Part shown: piece by piece, positions 17,350 to 28,046 of the stretch
Layout of the letters: every line of letters starts with the position of its first letter
Numbering within the stretch: position 1 is the first letter of the stretch
From: Streptomyces sp. NBC_00461
GTDB lineage: Bacteria; Actinomycetota; Actinomycetes; Streptomycetales; Streptomycetaceae
Direction: 5' to 3'
DNA length: 64,000 bases
Assembly: GCF_036013935.1 (NCBI RefSeq)
Contig: NZ_CP107902.1
Coordinates: forward strand, 6,109,001 to 6,173,000
Position numbers and translations under genes: made by a program
Notes under the pieces: model-generated
What the model was told of the DNA's origin: nothing
What the model saw: only the letters and a program-made list of their open reading frames with translations
Databases searched by the model: none

Positions 17350-17905
17350 GGCGAAGGGCCCCGAGCGGGCGGCGAGGGAGACCGAGCGTGAGGTGAAGCA
17401 TCCCGAGCGGCAGGCGGAGGAGACCGAGCGCGAGGTGAAGCACCCCGAGCGGCAGGCGGAGGAGACCGTGCGCGACGCGATCAGCGCCCCGGACGCCGAG
17501 GGGAGGCCGCGCCGCACGACCCGCCGCTTCCCGCTGTTCACGAAGGACACCGCGCGCCCCGAGGGCGGCGGCCGGGCCGCCCCGGGCGACGCTCCCGCGC
17601 CCGCCCGGCAGTGGCCGATCCTCGCCGTCCTCGGCCTGGTCGCGCTCGGTCTGCTGCTGACCGCTCTCGACGCCTTCCGCTATGGCACCCTGCTGATCGG
17701 CATCGCCCTGGTGGCAGGCGCCGTGCTGCGCTGGGTCCTGCCCGACGTCGGCATGCTCGCCGTGCGCTCCCGCTTCACGGACATCGCCACCTACGGCCTG
17801 CTGGGCACGGCGATCGTCCTGCTGGCGATGATGGTGCAGCCGAACCCGTGGCTGCAGATCCCGTTCCTGAAGGACACGCTGCACTTCACGGTGAGCAGCG
17901 GCTAG
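17339..17905 (+). CDS. DUF3017 membrane protein with duplicated charged repeat
   Basis: 188 residues starting at a GTG inside the folD end (GGAG upstream). The N-terminal ~80 residues are charged and contain two adjacent copies of a 14-residue unit ([14 protein letters not shown]), produced by a 42-bp tandem repeat at about 17379-17462. The C-terminal part holds three hydrophobic helices typical of DUF3017 ([20 protein letters not shown], the [17 protein letters not shown] region, and [16 protein letters not shown]). DUF3017 genes sit beside folD in many actinobacteria; function is unknown. Confidence 0.85.
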   Translation: MPAEAKGPERAARETEREVKHPERQAEETEREVKHPERQAEETVRDAISAPDAEGRPRRTTRRFPLFTKDTARPEGGGRAAPGDAPAPARQWPILAVLGLVALGLLLTALDAFRYGTLLIGIALVAGAVLRWVLPDVGMLAVRSRFTDIATYGLLGTAIVLLAMMVQPNPWLQIPFLKDTLHFTVSSG

Positions 17906-17928
17906 CCGCCGCGGGGAACGATTCACGA

Positions 17929-17968
17929 CGACGGCCCGTCCTCTCCCCCGATGAAGGACGGGCCGTCG
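17929..17968 (+). terminator. Terminator hairpin after the DUF3017 gene
   Basis: Perfect 13-bp inverted repeat CGACGGCCCGTCC / GGACGGGCCGTCG with a 14-nt loop, starting 24 bp after the stop. It ends the folD-DUF3017 unit. Confidence 0.82.
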
Positions 17969-18124
17969 CCGAGACCCACCCTCCTGCAGGGTGAACTGCC
18001 TGTTCAACGGCTGTCAGAGCGCTGTGGCACGGAGGTGACCGTTCCGCAACGCGGGAACCATCGGCGGGCCTGTGTCGTCACCTGGTCAGACCGGGCAGTG
18101 CGAGGAACGCCGTGGAGGTGGGCG

Positions 18125-18583
18125 ATGGGCGGCTGGCAGCCGCTGGCGGAGGATCTGCCGCCGGAGGTGCGGCACTTCGTGGAGCAGCTGCGGCTCCTCA
18201 AGGACCGTACGGGGCTCAGCCTCGTCTCCCTCGGCGCCCGCACCGCGTACAGCAAGTCCTCCTGGCACCGCTACCTCAACGCGACCCAGCCCCCGCCCCG
18301 GCAGGCGGTCCTCGCCCTGTGCCGGATCGCGGGCCTCGCCGACGCGGACGCCGAACGCTTCGCCGTGCGCTGGGAACTGGCCGTCAAGGCCTGGCCGCGC
18401 CCGGCGAAACCCGCCGGTGAGGAGAGCGAGCCCGAGTACGAGGACGACCCCACGCTGCCGTGGTGGGACGCACCCGAAGAGGCCAGCGGCCGCAGGCCCG
18501 GCGCATGGCCGCTGCTCTACGCCGCACTGCTCCTCCTCCTCATGCTGCTGGTCCTGGCCGTGGGTGCCGTCCTCCTCGGGTGA
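18125..18583 (+). CDS. HTH protein with a C-terminal membrane anchor (short paralogue)
   Basis: 152 residues starting at the ATG behind GGAGGTG; longer in-frame starts run back through the terminator. Residues ~8-75 form an XRE-like HTH (LPPEVRHFVEQLRLLKDRTG, TAYSKSSWHRYLNAT). An acidic linker follows (EESEPEYEDDPTLPWWD), and a single C-terminal hydrophobic helix (~127-150) ends the protein, so it would be a tail-anchored DNA-binding protein. The HTH is clearly related to the one in the next gene. No sensor domain outside the membrane. Function unknown. Confidence 0.75.
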   Translation: MGGWQPLAEDLPPEVRHFVEQLRLLKDRTGLSLVSLGARTAYSKSSWHRYLNATQPPPRQAVLALCRIAGLADADAERFAVRWELAVKAWPRPAKPAGEESEPEYEDDPTLPWWDAPEEASGRRPGAWPLLYAALLLLLMLLVLAVGAVLLG

Positions 18584-18928
18584 GTTGCCCGTGAGTGGGG
18601 TGGATACGTCCGTGACATGTGGGGTTGTCCATGTGTGACTGCCGTGTTGATGTATTGACAAGTTTGCGGATTTGACACGGGATTGTTCGAAGAGCGGGCT
18701 AGCGTGGGCGCGTCCGGCCGGGCGGCGGAGGGGGCCGCCGGTGGGACACTGGACCACGGCCGGGTCGGCGTGCAACGGTGCATGCCGCGCGGCTCGAACG
18801 CTCCCGTGCGCCCCCATCCCGGGAACTGAGATCCTTACTGGGCGCATCCCTGTGGGTAGCCAGAACGGGCACCACGCGCGGGGGAACGCGAGGAAGACCA
18901 GCACAACCGGGGGAAGAGGGGGGAAGCA
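18584..18928 (+). other. 345-bp gap between the two HTH membrane-protein genes
   Basis: No gene is seen. It has two TTGACA hexamers (18655-18660 and 18672-18677) and a TAGCGT (18700-18705) that could be promoter parts, although the spacing from TTGACA to TAGCGT (22 bp) is longer than normal. A GGGGGAAGAGGGGGGAAGC run just before the next start is its ribosome-binding region. Confidence 0.4.
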
Positions 18929-20191
18929 ATGCCTCGTTGGAGGGCCTTGCCGGACGAACTCGATCCACAGGTCAGGGAGTTCGCGAGCCAGCTGCGCCGG
19001 CTCGTGGACCGCAGCGGCCTGAGCATCGCGTCGGTGGCCGACCGTACGGGCTACAGCAAGACGTCCTGGGAGCGGTATCTGAACGGTCGGCTGCTCGCGC
19101 CCAAGGGCGCGATCGTGGCGTTGGCAGAGGTCACGGGTACCAACCCGATCCATCTGACGACCATGTGGGAGCTCGCCGAGCGCGCCTGGAGCCGTTCGGA
19201 GATGCGCCACGACATGACCATGGAGGCCATCCGGATATCCCAGGCGCGCGCCGCGCTCGGTGAGTTCGGGGCGCCGCCCGCCAATGCCAAGGGGGGCACG
19301 ACGGCTCGCAGGTCCGGCAGCGCGACGGCGACGCCGGGGATCGCGGGCCCGGCCGGCGTGGCACCGACGGTGCCGCCGCAGCCGAGGGCGCCGGACGCGC
19401 AGGACTCGGCGGGTTCCGCTCCCGCCGCTCCCGCCGACTCCCCGGCCTCCTCTCCCGCCCGTTCCCCGGCTTCTCCCGCGGGGAGTTCCTCCGGCGCGAA
19501 CTCGTGGGGGGTGGCCGGATACCGGGGCCCCGCGCAGTCCGCCGCGCGCCCGCCCGGGGCCGCGACGCCGACACCGAAGCCGACACCGGCGCCGGGGCCG
19601 GTGGCCGACGGTCCGGGCTGGACGCCGGGGACGCCGAGCCCGTTCGGCGAGCCGCCGCAGGGCCCTCGGCCCGGGGGGAACTCCTCCTCCGGCGGGGGCA
19701 GGCGCAGGCTGACGATGTTCCTCGCGGGTGTCGTGGGCGTGCTGGTCGTGATCGCTGCGGTGTTCTACCTGACCGACAAGGGCTCGGACAAGAAGAACGA
19801 GGGTGGCGGCTCGCCGTCGCCGTCCGTCAGCGCACAGACCGACCTGCCGGCCGGCGTGAAGTGCAGCGGTGCCTCCTGCACCGGCAAGGACGCCGAGGCC
19901 ATGGGCTGCACCAAGGACACCGCCGCGGTGACCACCGCCAAGACGGCCGTCGTCGGCACGACCACGGTCGAGGTGCGGTACAGCAAGACGTGCGGCGCTG
20001 CCTGGGGCCGTATCACCCAGGCCGCGCAGGGGGACTCCGTCCAGGTGACCGCGGGCAGTGCCAAGCAGGACGACAGCATCACCGCGGCCGGGGACAACAT
20101 CGCCTACACGCCGATGGTCGCCGTGAAGGACGCGGGCGAGGCGAAGGCGTGCGCGACGCTGGCTTCCGGTCAGAAGGGCTGCACGCAGTAG
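18929..20191 (+). CDS. Membrane-anchored HTH protein with extracytoplasmic DUF2690 domain
   Basis: 420 residues. The N-terminal HTH (LDPQVREFASQLRRLVDRSG, GYSKTSWERYLNG) parallels the preceding gene. A ~160-residue Ala/Pro/Ser-rich linker leads to one membrane helix (~266-286, MFLAGVVGVLVVIAAVFYL). The external ~105 residues contain paired cysteines (GVKCSGASCTGKD, MGCTKDT, SKTCGAAWGRI, KACATL) of the DUF2690 type. This looks like a one-component transmembrane sensor: DNA binding inside, ligand domain outside. The signal is unknown. The start ATG follows GGGGGGAAGC. Confidence 0.85.
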   Translation: MPRWRALPDELDPQVREFASQLRRLVDRSGLSIASVADRTGYSKTSWERYLNGRLLAPKGAIVALAEVTGTNPIHLTTMWELAERAWSRSEMRHDMTMEAIRISQARAALGEFGAPPANAKGGTTARRSGSATATPGIAGPAGVAPTVPPQPRAPDAQDSAGSAPAAPADSPASSPARSPASPAGSSSGANSWGVAGYRGPAQSAARPPGAATPTPKPTPAPGPVADGPGWTPGTPSPFGEPPQGPRPGGNSSSGGGRRRLTMFLAGVVGVLVVIAAVFYLTDKGSDKKNEGGGSPSPSVSAQTDLPAGVKCSGASCTGKDAEAMGCTKDTAAVTTAKTAVVGTTTVEVRYSKTCGAAWGRITQAAQGDSVQVTAGSAKQDDSITAAGDNIAYTPMVAVKDAGEAKACATLASGQKGCTQ

Positions 20192-21536
<1,345 letters not shown>

Positions 21537-21579
21537 ACCTGCTGAGCCCTTACGGCTTTACGGTTCTGTCACGACCCTG

Positions 21580-21620
21580 CACGGGCCCCGTTCCGGTTTC
21601 CTGCCGGAACGGGGCCCGTG
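21580..21620 (+). terminator. Terminator hairpin after mdh
   Basis: Perfect 17-bp inverted repeat (CACGGGCCCCGTTCCGG and its complement, 7-nt loop) followed by GGCCCTTTTCG, giving a short U run. The strongest terminator in the window. Confidence 0.9.
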
Positions 21621-21679
21621 GCCCTTTTCGCCGCTACCGTCAGAAGCGGTACCCAATGGGGTGATTCGGGGGGCGTGTC

Positions 21680-22711
21680 ATGAGTGAACGGGACGGCTTC
21701 GACGGCAGCCGCGGTGACCGTCGTGATGACGGCCGCAACTCCGCTTCCGGTCCGGAGCGTGAACCGAGCGAGGAGAGAGGCCAGGCGGCCTGGGCCGCCC
21801 AGCAGCCGGGAGCCGTGCCGCCGTGGTCCTCGGCACAGACACAGACGAGCCAGTCCCCGCCGCCCTGGGCGTCGGCCGACACCTATACGGGCAGCCCCAT
21901 GCCGCCGGCGGGGTCGTCGTGGCCACCGCCGCCACCACCCCCATTCCCGGGCCCAGGAGCAGGCCCTGGACCGGCACCGATGACCGTCCCGACCCCGGCG
22001 GTCCTACCCGCTCCCCGCCACGGAGCCCGCGGCCTGCTGCTCGCCCTGACCTTCGTGGTGGTCGTCGGCGCGGGCGCCGGAGCCGGCTTCTGGTATCTCA
22101 CCCGCGACAACTCGACCGGTACCGGGGCCGGTTCGGCGACGGGCGTCAGCGTCACGGTCACCACCACGCAGTCGCAGCCCCCGACGCCCACCCCCACCCC
22201 CACCCCCACCGACACCGGCACCCCGACGGCCTCGACGCTCGCGTCCCCGTCGCCCTCGGTCGGCTATCGCCGCGCCGAGGATCCCGTCGGCTACACGGTC
22301 GACGTCCCGGACGGCTGGACCCGCCGTCAGGCACAGGGCAAACTCGCGCCGATCGTCTACTACGACGCTCCGGGCGGCAGCCGGCAGCTGCAGATCTTCA
22401 AGGTCACCGAGGACACCCCCTACGAGTCCCTGACCCTCGCGGAGACCGACCCCGGCTACGGCTTCGCGAAGCAGCCCGGCTACCAGGCCCTGGAGCACGA
22501 CCGCGGCGACACCTGGGCCGAACTGTCGTACCGCTACAAGGACAAGGACAAGGGCACCCGACAGGTCATCGACCACCGCTTCCAGGCCGCCGACGGCACG
22601 CTGTACGCGATCCGCTCCAGCGGGCCCGCCGATCTGGACCCCACACGGGTGCGGGAGCCGCTGGCAACGGCGGTGCGTTCCTTCTGCCCGACCGGAGCGC
22701 GGTGCACATAG
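21680..22711 (+). CDS. Single-pass membrane protein with external domain, unknown function
   Basis: 343 residues. A Ser/Pro/Gln-rich cytosolic N-terminus of ~115 residues precedes one helix (~117-137, LLLALTFVVVVGAGAGAGFWYL). A Thr/Pro stalk with repeated PT steps follows. The external domain of ~145 residues begins EDPVGYTVDVPDGWTRRQ and contains IVYYDAPGGSRQLQIFKV, the type of fold seen in many secreted actinobacterial proteins that flank kinase or PG-related genes. No catalytic motif. ATG start with a G-rich leader. It converges with the MarR-GNAT gene, 21 bp between stops. Confidence 0.72.
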   Translation: MSERDGFDGSRGDRRDDGRNSASGPEREPSEERGQAAWAAQQPGAVPPWSSAQTQTSQSPPPWASADTYTGSPMPPAGSSWPPPPPPPFPGPGAGPGPAPMTVPTPAVLPAPRHGARGLLLALTFVVVVGAGAGAGFWYLTRDNSTGTGAGSATGVSVTVTTTQSQPPTPTPTPTPTDTGTPTASTLASPSPSVGYRRAEDPVGYTVDVPDGWTRRQAQGKLAPIVYYDAPGGSRQLQIFKVTEDTPYESLTLAETDPGYGFAKQPGYQALEHDRGDTWAELSYRYKDKDKGTRQVIDHRFQAADGTLYAIRSSGPADLDPTRVREPLATAVRSFCPTGARCT

Positions 22712-22732
22712 GCGCTGGTTGAGGGGAGTTGG

Positions 22733-23665
22733 TCAGGCGGTCGGGCCCAGTCGCTTCTCGAACCAGTGGGCGGCGTAGACGTGGTGCACGTACGCGGGGA
22801 TCTCCGTGTACCCGGACGCCCGGTACATGGCCTGCGCCTCGGTGAGGGTGGCATGCGTGTCGAGCCGTACGACGGTGAGGCCGCGGGCCGCGGCCGCACC
22901 CTCCAGGGCTTCGAGGATCCGCCGCGCCAGGCCGAGCCGCCGTGCCTCCCGGTGCACCCACACGTGCCGGATCTCGCCCACGCCCGGCTCCAGCCGGCGC
23001 AGCGCGCCACAGCCCACCGGCCGGCCTTCCTCGTACGCGACGAAGAACGCACCGGCGTCCCCCGACACCTCGCCCGGCTCCACCAGGTCGGACTTGTCGA
23101 AGCCCTCCGGAAAGCGTTCGTCGATGTCGGCGGCGTAGGCGTCCAGGCAGGCGCGGGCGTCCGGGGCGGCGCCGTCGACGTGCTCGACGGTGATGCCGGC
23201 CAGGCGCAGCAGGCGCTGCGTTGTGGCCATCGCCTCGATGAGCTGCTCGCGCCGGCCGGGGCTCAGGGCGTCCAGGAGCCCGGCCGCGAGCGCGTCGGCC
23301 CGGCGGTTCTGCTCCTGGACCTCGACGCGCCCGGCGGGGGTCGGCTCGATCATGCGCAGCCGGTTGTCGTCCGGGTGGACGCCGACCCGGACCAGCCCCT
23401 GCGCCTCCAGTGCCTTCACCATCCGGCTCAGATATCCGGCGTCGAGCCCCAGCGCCACGCGCAGCTCGCGCAGGGAGGTCCGGCCCCGGTTCTCGGCGAT
23501 CTCGAACAGCAGCCGGGCCTCGCCGAGCGGGCGGTCCTGGCCGAGGTAGTGGTCGTCGAGCGCCCCGATACGGCGCGTGAAGTAGCGGTTGAAGCGGCGG
23601 AGGGCCGCCACGTCCTCTGTCGACACGGGCTCCACCGTCCCTGGCTCCACCGTTACGGACTCCAT
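22733..23665 (-). CDS. MarR-type regulator fused to a GNAT acetyltransferase
   Basis: 310 residues. Residues ~20-150 form a MarR winged helix (RTSLRELRVALGLDAGYLSRMVKALEAQGLVR, then DDNRLRMIEPTPAGR). Residues ~165-305 form a GNAT N-acetyltransferase with the acetyl-CoA segment HVWVHREARRLGLARRILEALE and a C-terminal LYRASGY-like YRASGYTEIP. This fusion class is known in bacteria, but substrate and regulon are usually untested. The ATG start directly abuts a palindrome and lacks a Shine-Dalgarno sequence; a GTG about 15 codons in is an alternative. It diverges from the betaine operon. Confidence 0.88.
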   Translation of the reverse strand: MESVTVEPGTVEPVSTEDVAALRRFNRYFTRRIGALDDHYLGQDRPLGEARLLFEIAENRGRTSLRELRVALGLDAGYLSRMVKALEAQGLVRVGVHPDDNRLRMIEPTPAGRVEVQEQNRRADALAAGLLDALSPGRREQLIEAMATTQRLLRLAGITVEHVDGAAPDARACLDAYAADIDERFPEGFDKSDLVEPGEVSGDAGAFFVAYEEGRPVGCGALRRLEPGVGEIRHVWVHREARRLGLARRILEALEGAAAARGLTVVRLDTHATLTEAQAMYRASGYTEIPAYVHHVYAAHWFEKRLGPTA

Positions 23666-23669
23666 AGTT

Positions 23670-23687
23670 CTTTGACTTTAGTCAAAG
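23670..23687 (-). promoter_or_regulatory. MarR-type palindrome abutting the start of the MarR-GNAT gene
   Basis: The 18-bp perfect inverted repeat CTTTGACTTTAGTCAAAG ends 4 bp from the start codon, in an otherwise AT-rich patch. Its length and position fit an autoregulatory MarR operator. Confidence 0.65.
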
Positions 23688-23838
23688 ATTTCTCGGGGAG
23701 TCCATGGCCGGGCGCCGGTTCGGATCGATTTCGGCGGAACTTCATCCCTGTTTGCCCGCATTCTCAGTGACACAGAGCACTTTGAGCCATGGATCGCGCA
23801 TGCATCCGGGGGCGAAGGGCAGGCGATCACGGTCCTCA

Positions 23839-23860
23839 TGAGTGACAGCAGTGTCACTCA
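23839..23860 (+). promoter_or_regulatory. Palindromic operator upstream of the betaine operon
   Basis: Arms TGAGTGACA and TGTCACTCA flank GCAG, a perfect 9-bp inverted repeat ending 35 bp before the aldehyde dehydrogenase start. A looser partial repeat (CTCAGTGACA ... TTTGAG) lies near 23763-23785. Probably a TetR- or MarR-type operator for the choline/betaine genes. Confidence 0.55.
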
Positions 23861-23895
23861 GAGGTGCTGAACTGGAACGGAAGGCAACACGGATC

Positions 23896-25425
23896 ATGGC
23901 GGACCGAGCGAAAACCCAAGAACTGGACGCGCAGGCGACCATCCACGTGGCGGGGGAATGGCGAGCAGCCGTCTCCGGCGCCACGCGCGAGATTCTCGAC
24001 CCCGCGGACGGTCAGGGCTTCGCTCTGGTCGCGGAGGGCGACGAAAAAGACACGGACCTGGCGGTCGCGGCGGCCCGCCGGGCCTTCGACCACGGCGAGT
24101 GGCCGCACACCCCCGTGGCCGAGCGTGCCGCGCTGCTGCGCCGCGTCGCCGACCTCCTGGTGCGCGACCGCGAGCGGCTCGGGCTGCTGGAGAGCCGCGA
24201 CGCCGGCAAGACCGTCGAAGAGGGCCGGATCGACATCGACTGCGTCGCCGACGCCTTCCGCTACTTCGCCGACCTCGTCGCAGGCGAGGCCCCGGGCCGG
24301 GTCGTCGACGCGGGTTCGCCCGACGTCCACAGCGTCGTCGTACACGAACCCGTCGGTGTCTGCGCGCTGATCACGCCCTGGAACTACCCGCTTCTGCAGG
24401 CCAGTTGGAAGATTGCCCCCGCCCTCGCGGCCGGCAACACCTTCGTGGTCAAACCGAGCGAGATCACTCCGCTGACCACGATCGCCCTCATCGACCTGCT
24501 CACCGAGGCCGGGCTCCCCGTCGGCGTCGCGGGCATCGTCACCGGCCCCGGCCACTCGGTCGGCGCCCGTCTCGCCGAGCACCCCGACGTCGACCTGGTC
24601 TCCTTCACCGGCGGCCTGGCGAGCGGCACCAAGGTCGCGCAGGCCGCGGCGCCGAGCGTGAAGAAGGTGGCCCTCGAACTCGGCGGCAAGAACCCCAACG
24701 TCGTCTTCGCCGACGCGTGCGCCACCGACGAGGGGTTCGACACGGCCGTCGACCAGGCCCTGAACGCCGCGTTCATCCACAGCGGCCAGGTCTGCTCGGC
24801 CGGTGCCCGCCTCATCGTCGAGGAGTCCGTGCGGGAGCGCTTCGTCGCCGAACTCGCCCGCCGGGCAAGCCGGATCCGCCTCGGCCGGGGCACCGAGGAC
24901 GCCGTGGAGTGCGGTCCCCTCGTCTCCGAGCAGCAGCGCGCCAAGGTCGAGGAGTACGTCGCCTCCGCGCTGGCCGAGGGCGCGGTGCTGCGGACCGGCG
25001 GCCGACGGCCCGAAGCGGCACCGGAGCGGCCCGCCGGCGGCTACTTCTACGAGCCGACTGTCCTCGACCAGTGCCACCGCGAGATGCGCGTCGTACGCGA
25101 GGAGGTCTTCGGCCCCGTCCTCACCGTCGAGACCTTCCGCACCGAGGACGAGGCGGTCGCCCTCGCCAACGACACCGAGTACGGCCTCGCGGGCGGCGTC
25201 TGGAGCGCCGACGCAGGGCGGGCCCGCAGGGTCGCCGGCCGGCTGCGGCACGGCACCGTCTGGATCAACGACTTCCACCCCTACCTGCCGCAGGCGGAGT
25301 GGGGCGGCTTCGGCAAGAGCGGCGTGGGCCGCGAACTCGGTCCCGCCGGCCTCGCCGAGTACCGCGAGACCAAGCACGTCTACCAGAACCTCGCGCCGAA
25401 GCCGGTGCGCTGGTTCGCGGGCTGA
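23896..25425 (+). CDS. betB: Betaine aldehyde dehydrogenase (ALDH superfamily)
   Basis: NAD(P)-dependent aldehyde dehydrogenase of 509 residues, read as oxidising betaine aldehyde to glycine betaine because of its neighbours. Glu261 in LELGGKNPN and the nucleophile Cys300 in [12 protein letters not shown] are present, as is the cofactor motif TPWNYPLLQ. The ATG of MADRAKTQ is taken as start; an in-frame start 18 codons earlier would run into the operator. It leads an operon with the GMC dehydrogenase and a betaine/choline ABC importer. Exact substrate is inferred from context; other aldehydes are possible. Confidence 0.88.
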   Translation: MADRAKTQELDAQATIHVAGEWRAAVSGATREILDPADGQGFALVAEGDEKDTDLAVAAARRAFDHGEWPHTPVAERAALLRRVADLLVRDRERLGLLESRDAGKTVEEGRIDIDCVADAFRYFADLVAGEAPGRVVDAGSPDVHSVVVHEPVGVCALITPWNYPLLQASWKIAPALAAGNTFVVKPSEITPLTTIALIDLLTEAGLPVGVAGIVTGPGHSVGARLAEHPDVDLVSFTGGLASGTKVAQAAAPSVKKVALELGGKNPNVVFADACATDEGFDTAVDQALNAAFIHSGQVCSAGARLIVEESVRERFVAELARRASRIRLGRGTEDAVECGPLVSEQQRAKVEEYVASALAEGAVLRTGGRRPEAAPERPAGGYFYEPTVLDQCHREMRVVREEVFGPVLTVETFRTEDEAVALANDTEYGLAGGVWSADAGRARRVAGRLRHGTVWINDFHPYLPQAEWGGFGKSGVGRELGPAGLAEYRETKHVYQNLAPKPVRWFAG

Positions 25426-25473
25426 GCCGCACGCCACGACCGATCCCCCCACTCCCTTGGAGCACCACCCCGC

Positions 25474-27002
25474 ATGTCCGAGAACACACAGGTCTACGAC
25501 TACGTCGTCATAGGCGGCGGCACGGCAGGGTCCGTCATCGCCTCCCGCCTCACCGAGAACCCGGACGTCACCGTCGCCGTCATCGAGGGCGGCCCCAGCG
25601 ACGTCGGCCGCGAGGACGTGCTGACGCTGCGCCGCTGGATGGGCCTCCTCGGCGGCGAGCTGGACTACGACTACCCCACCACCGAGCAGCCCCGCGGCAA
25701 CTCCCACATCCGGCACAGCCGTGCCCGTGTCCTCGGCGGCTGCTCCTCCCACAACACGCTCATCGCCTTCAAGCCGCTGCCCTCCGACTGGGACGAGTGG
25801 GAGGAGGCCGGCGCCAAGGGCTGGGGCGCGGTACCCATGGAGGCGTACTACGCGCGGTTGCTCAACAACATCGTCCCGGTCGACGAGAAGGACCGGAACG
25901 CCATCGCCCGGGATTTCGTCGACGCCGCTCAGCACGCGACGGGGGTTCCCCGGGTCGAGGGCTTCAACCGTGCGCCGTTCACCGACGGTGTCGGTTTCTT
26001 CGACCTCGCCTACCACCCCGAGGACAACAAGCGGTCGTCGGCGTCGGTGGCGTATCTGCACCCGGTGATGGACGAGCGCGAGAACCTGACGATCCTCCTG
26101 GAGACCTGGGCGCACCGGCTGGAGCTGAACGGCACCCGCGCCGAGGGCGTGCACGTCCGCACGAAGCACGGCGAGGAGATCCTCGTACGGGCCCGCAACG
26201 AGGTCCTGCTCTGCGCCGGCGCCGTCGACTCCCCCCGCCTGCTGATGCACTCCGGCATCGGCCCCCGCGAGGACCTCGAAGCGCTCGGCATACCCGTGGC
26301 GCACGACCTGCCCGGCGTCGGCGAGAACCTCCTGGACCACCCCGAGTCGGTGATCGTCTGGGAGACGAACGGCCCGATCCCCGAGAACTCCGCGATGGAC
26401 AGCGACGCCGGACTGTTCGTGCGCCGCGACCCCGGACACGCGGGCCCGGACCTGATGTTCCACTTCTACCAGGTCCCCTTCACGGACAACCCCGAGCGCC
26501 TCGGCTACCAACGGCCGCCGTACGGCGTCTCGATGACCCCGAACATCCCCAAGCCGAAGAGCCGCGGCCGGCTGTACCTCACCAGCGCCGACCCGTCCGT
26601 GAAGCCGGCCCTCGACTTCCGCTACTTCACCGACGAGGACGACTACGACGGCCGCACCCTCGTCGACGGCATCCGCATCGCCCGCGAGATCGCGCGGACC
26701 GAGCCGCTCGCGGGCTGGCTCAGGCGCGAGGTGGCCCCCGGCCCGCACCTCACGAGCGACGAGGAGCTCAGCGAGTACGCCCGCAAGGTCGCCCACACCG
26801 TGTACCACCCGGCGGGCACCTGCCGTATGGGCGCCGCGGACGACCCGCAGGCCGTCGTCGACCCGGAGCTGAGGATCCGCGGCCTGGACGGGATCCGCAT
26901 CGCCGACGCCTCCGTGTTCCCGACCATGACCGCCGTGAACCCGATGATCGGCGTGCTGATGGTCGGAGAGAAAGCCATAGACCTGATCGGAAGTGGTGCG
27001 TG

Positions 27003-27003
<1 letters not shown>
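25474..27003 (+). CDS. betA: GMC-family choline dehydrogenase
   Basis: FAD-dependent oxidoreductase of 509 residues, expected to oxidise choline to betaine aldehyde for the preceding enzyme. The FAD-binding [16 protein letters not shown] is at ~11-26, followed by the GMC signature around [13 protein letters not shown]. The active-site His445 ([10 protein letters not shown]) and Asn489 ([11 protein letters not shown]) are conserved. It is somewhat shorter than the classical BetA (~550). The stop overlaps the ATPase start by 1 bp (TGATG), showing one operon. An alcohol other than choline cannot be excluded. Confidence 0.86.

Positions 27004-28045
<1,042 letters not shown>

Positions 28046-28046
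<1 letters not shown>

Noticed and set aside
23854..26808. A 984-codon open frame on the minus strand
   Set aside because: It is antisense to the aldehyde dehydrogenase and GMC genes, has no recognisable domain, is Val/Gly/Asp-rich as expected of a mirror frame in GC-rich DNA, and lacks a ribosome-binding site.
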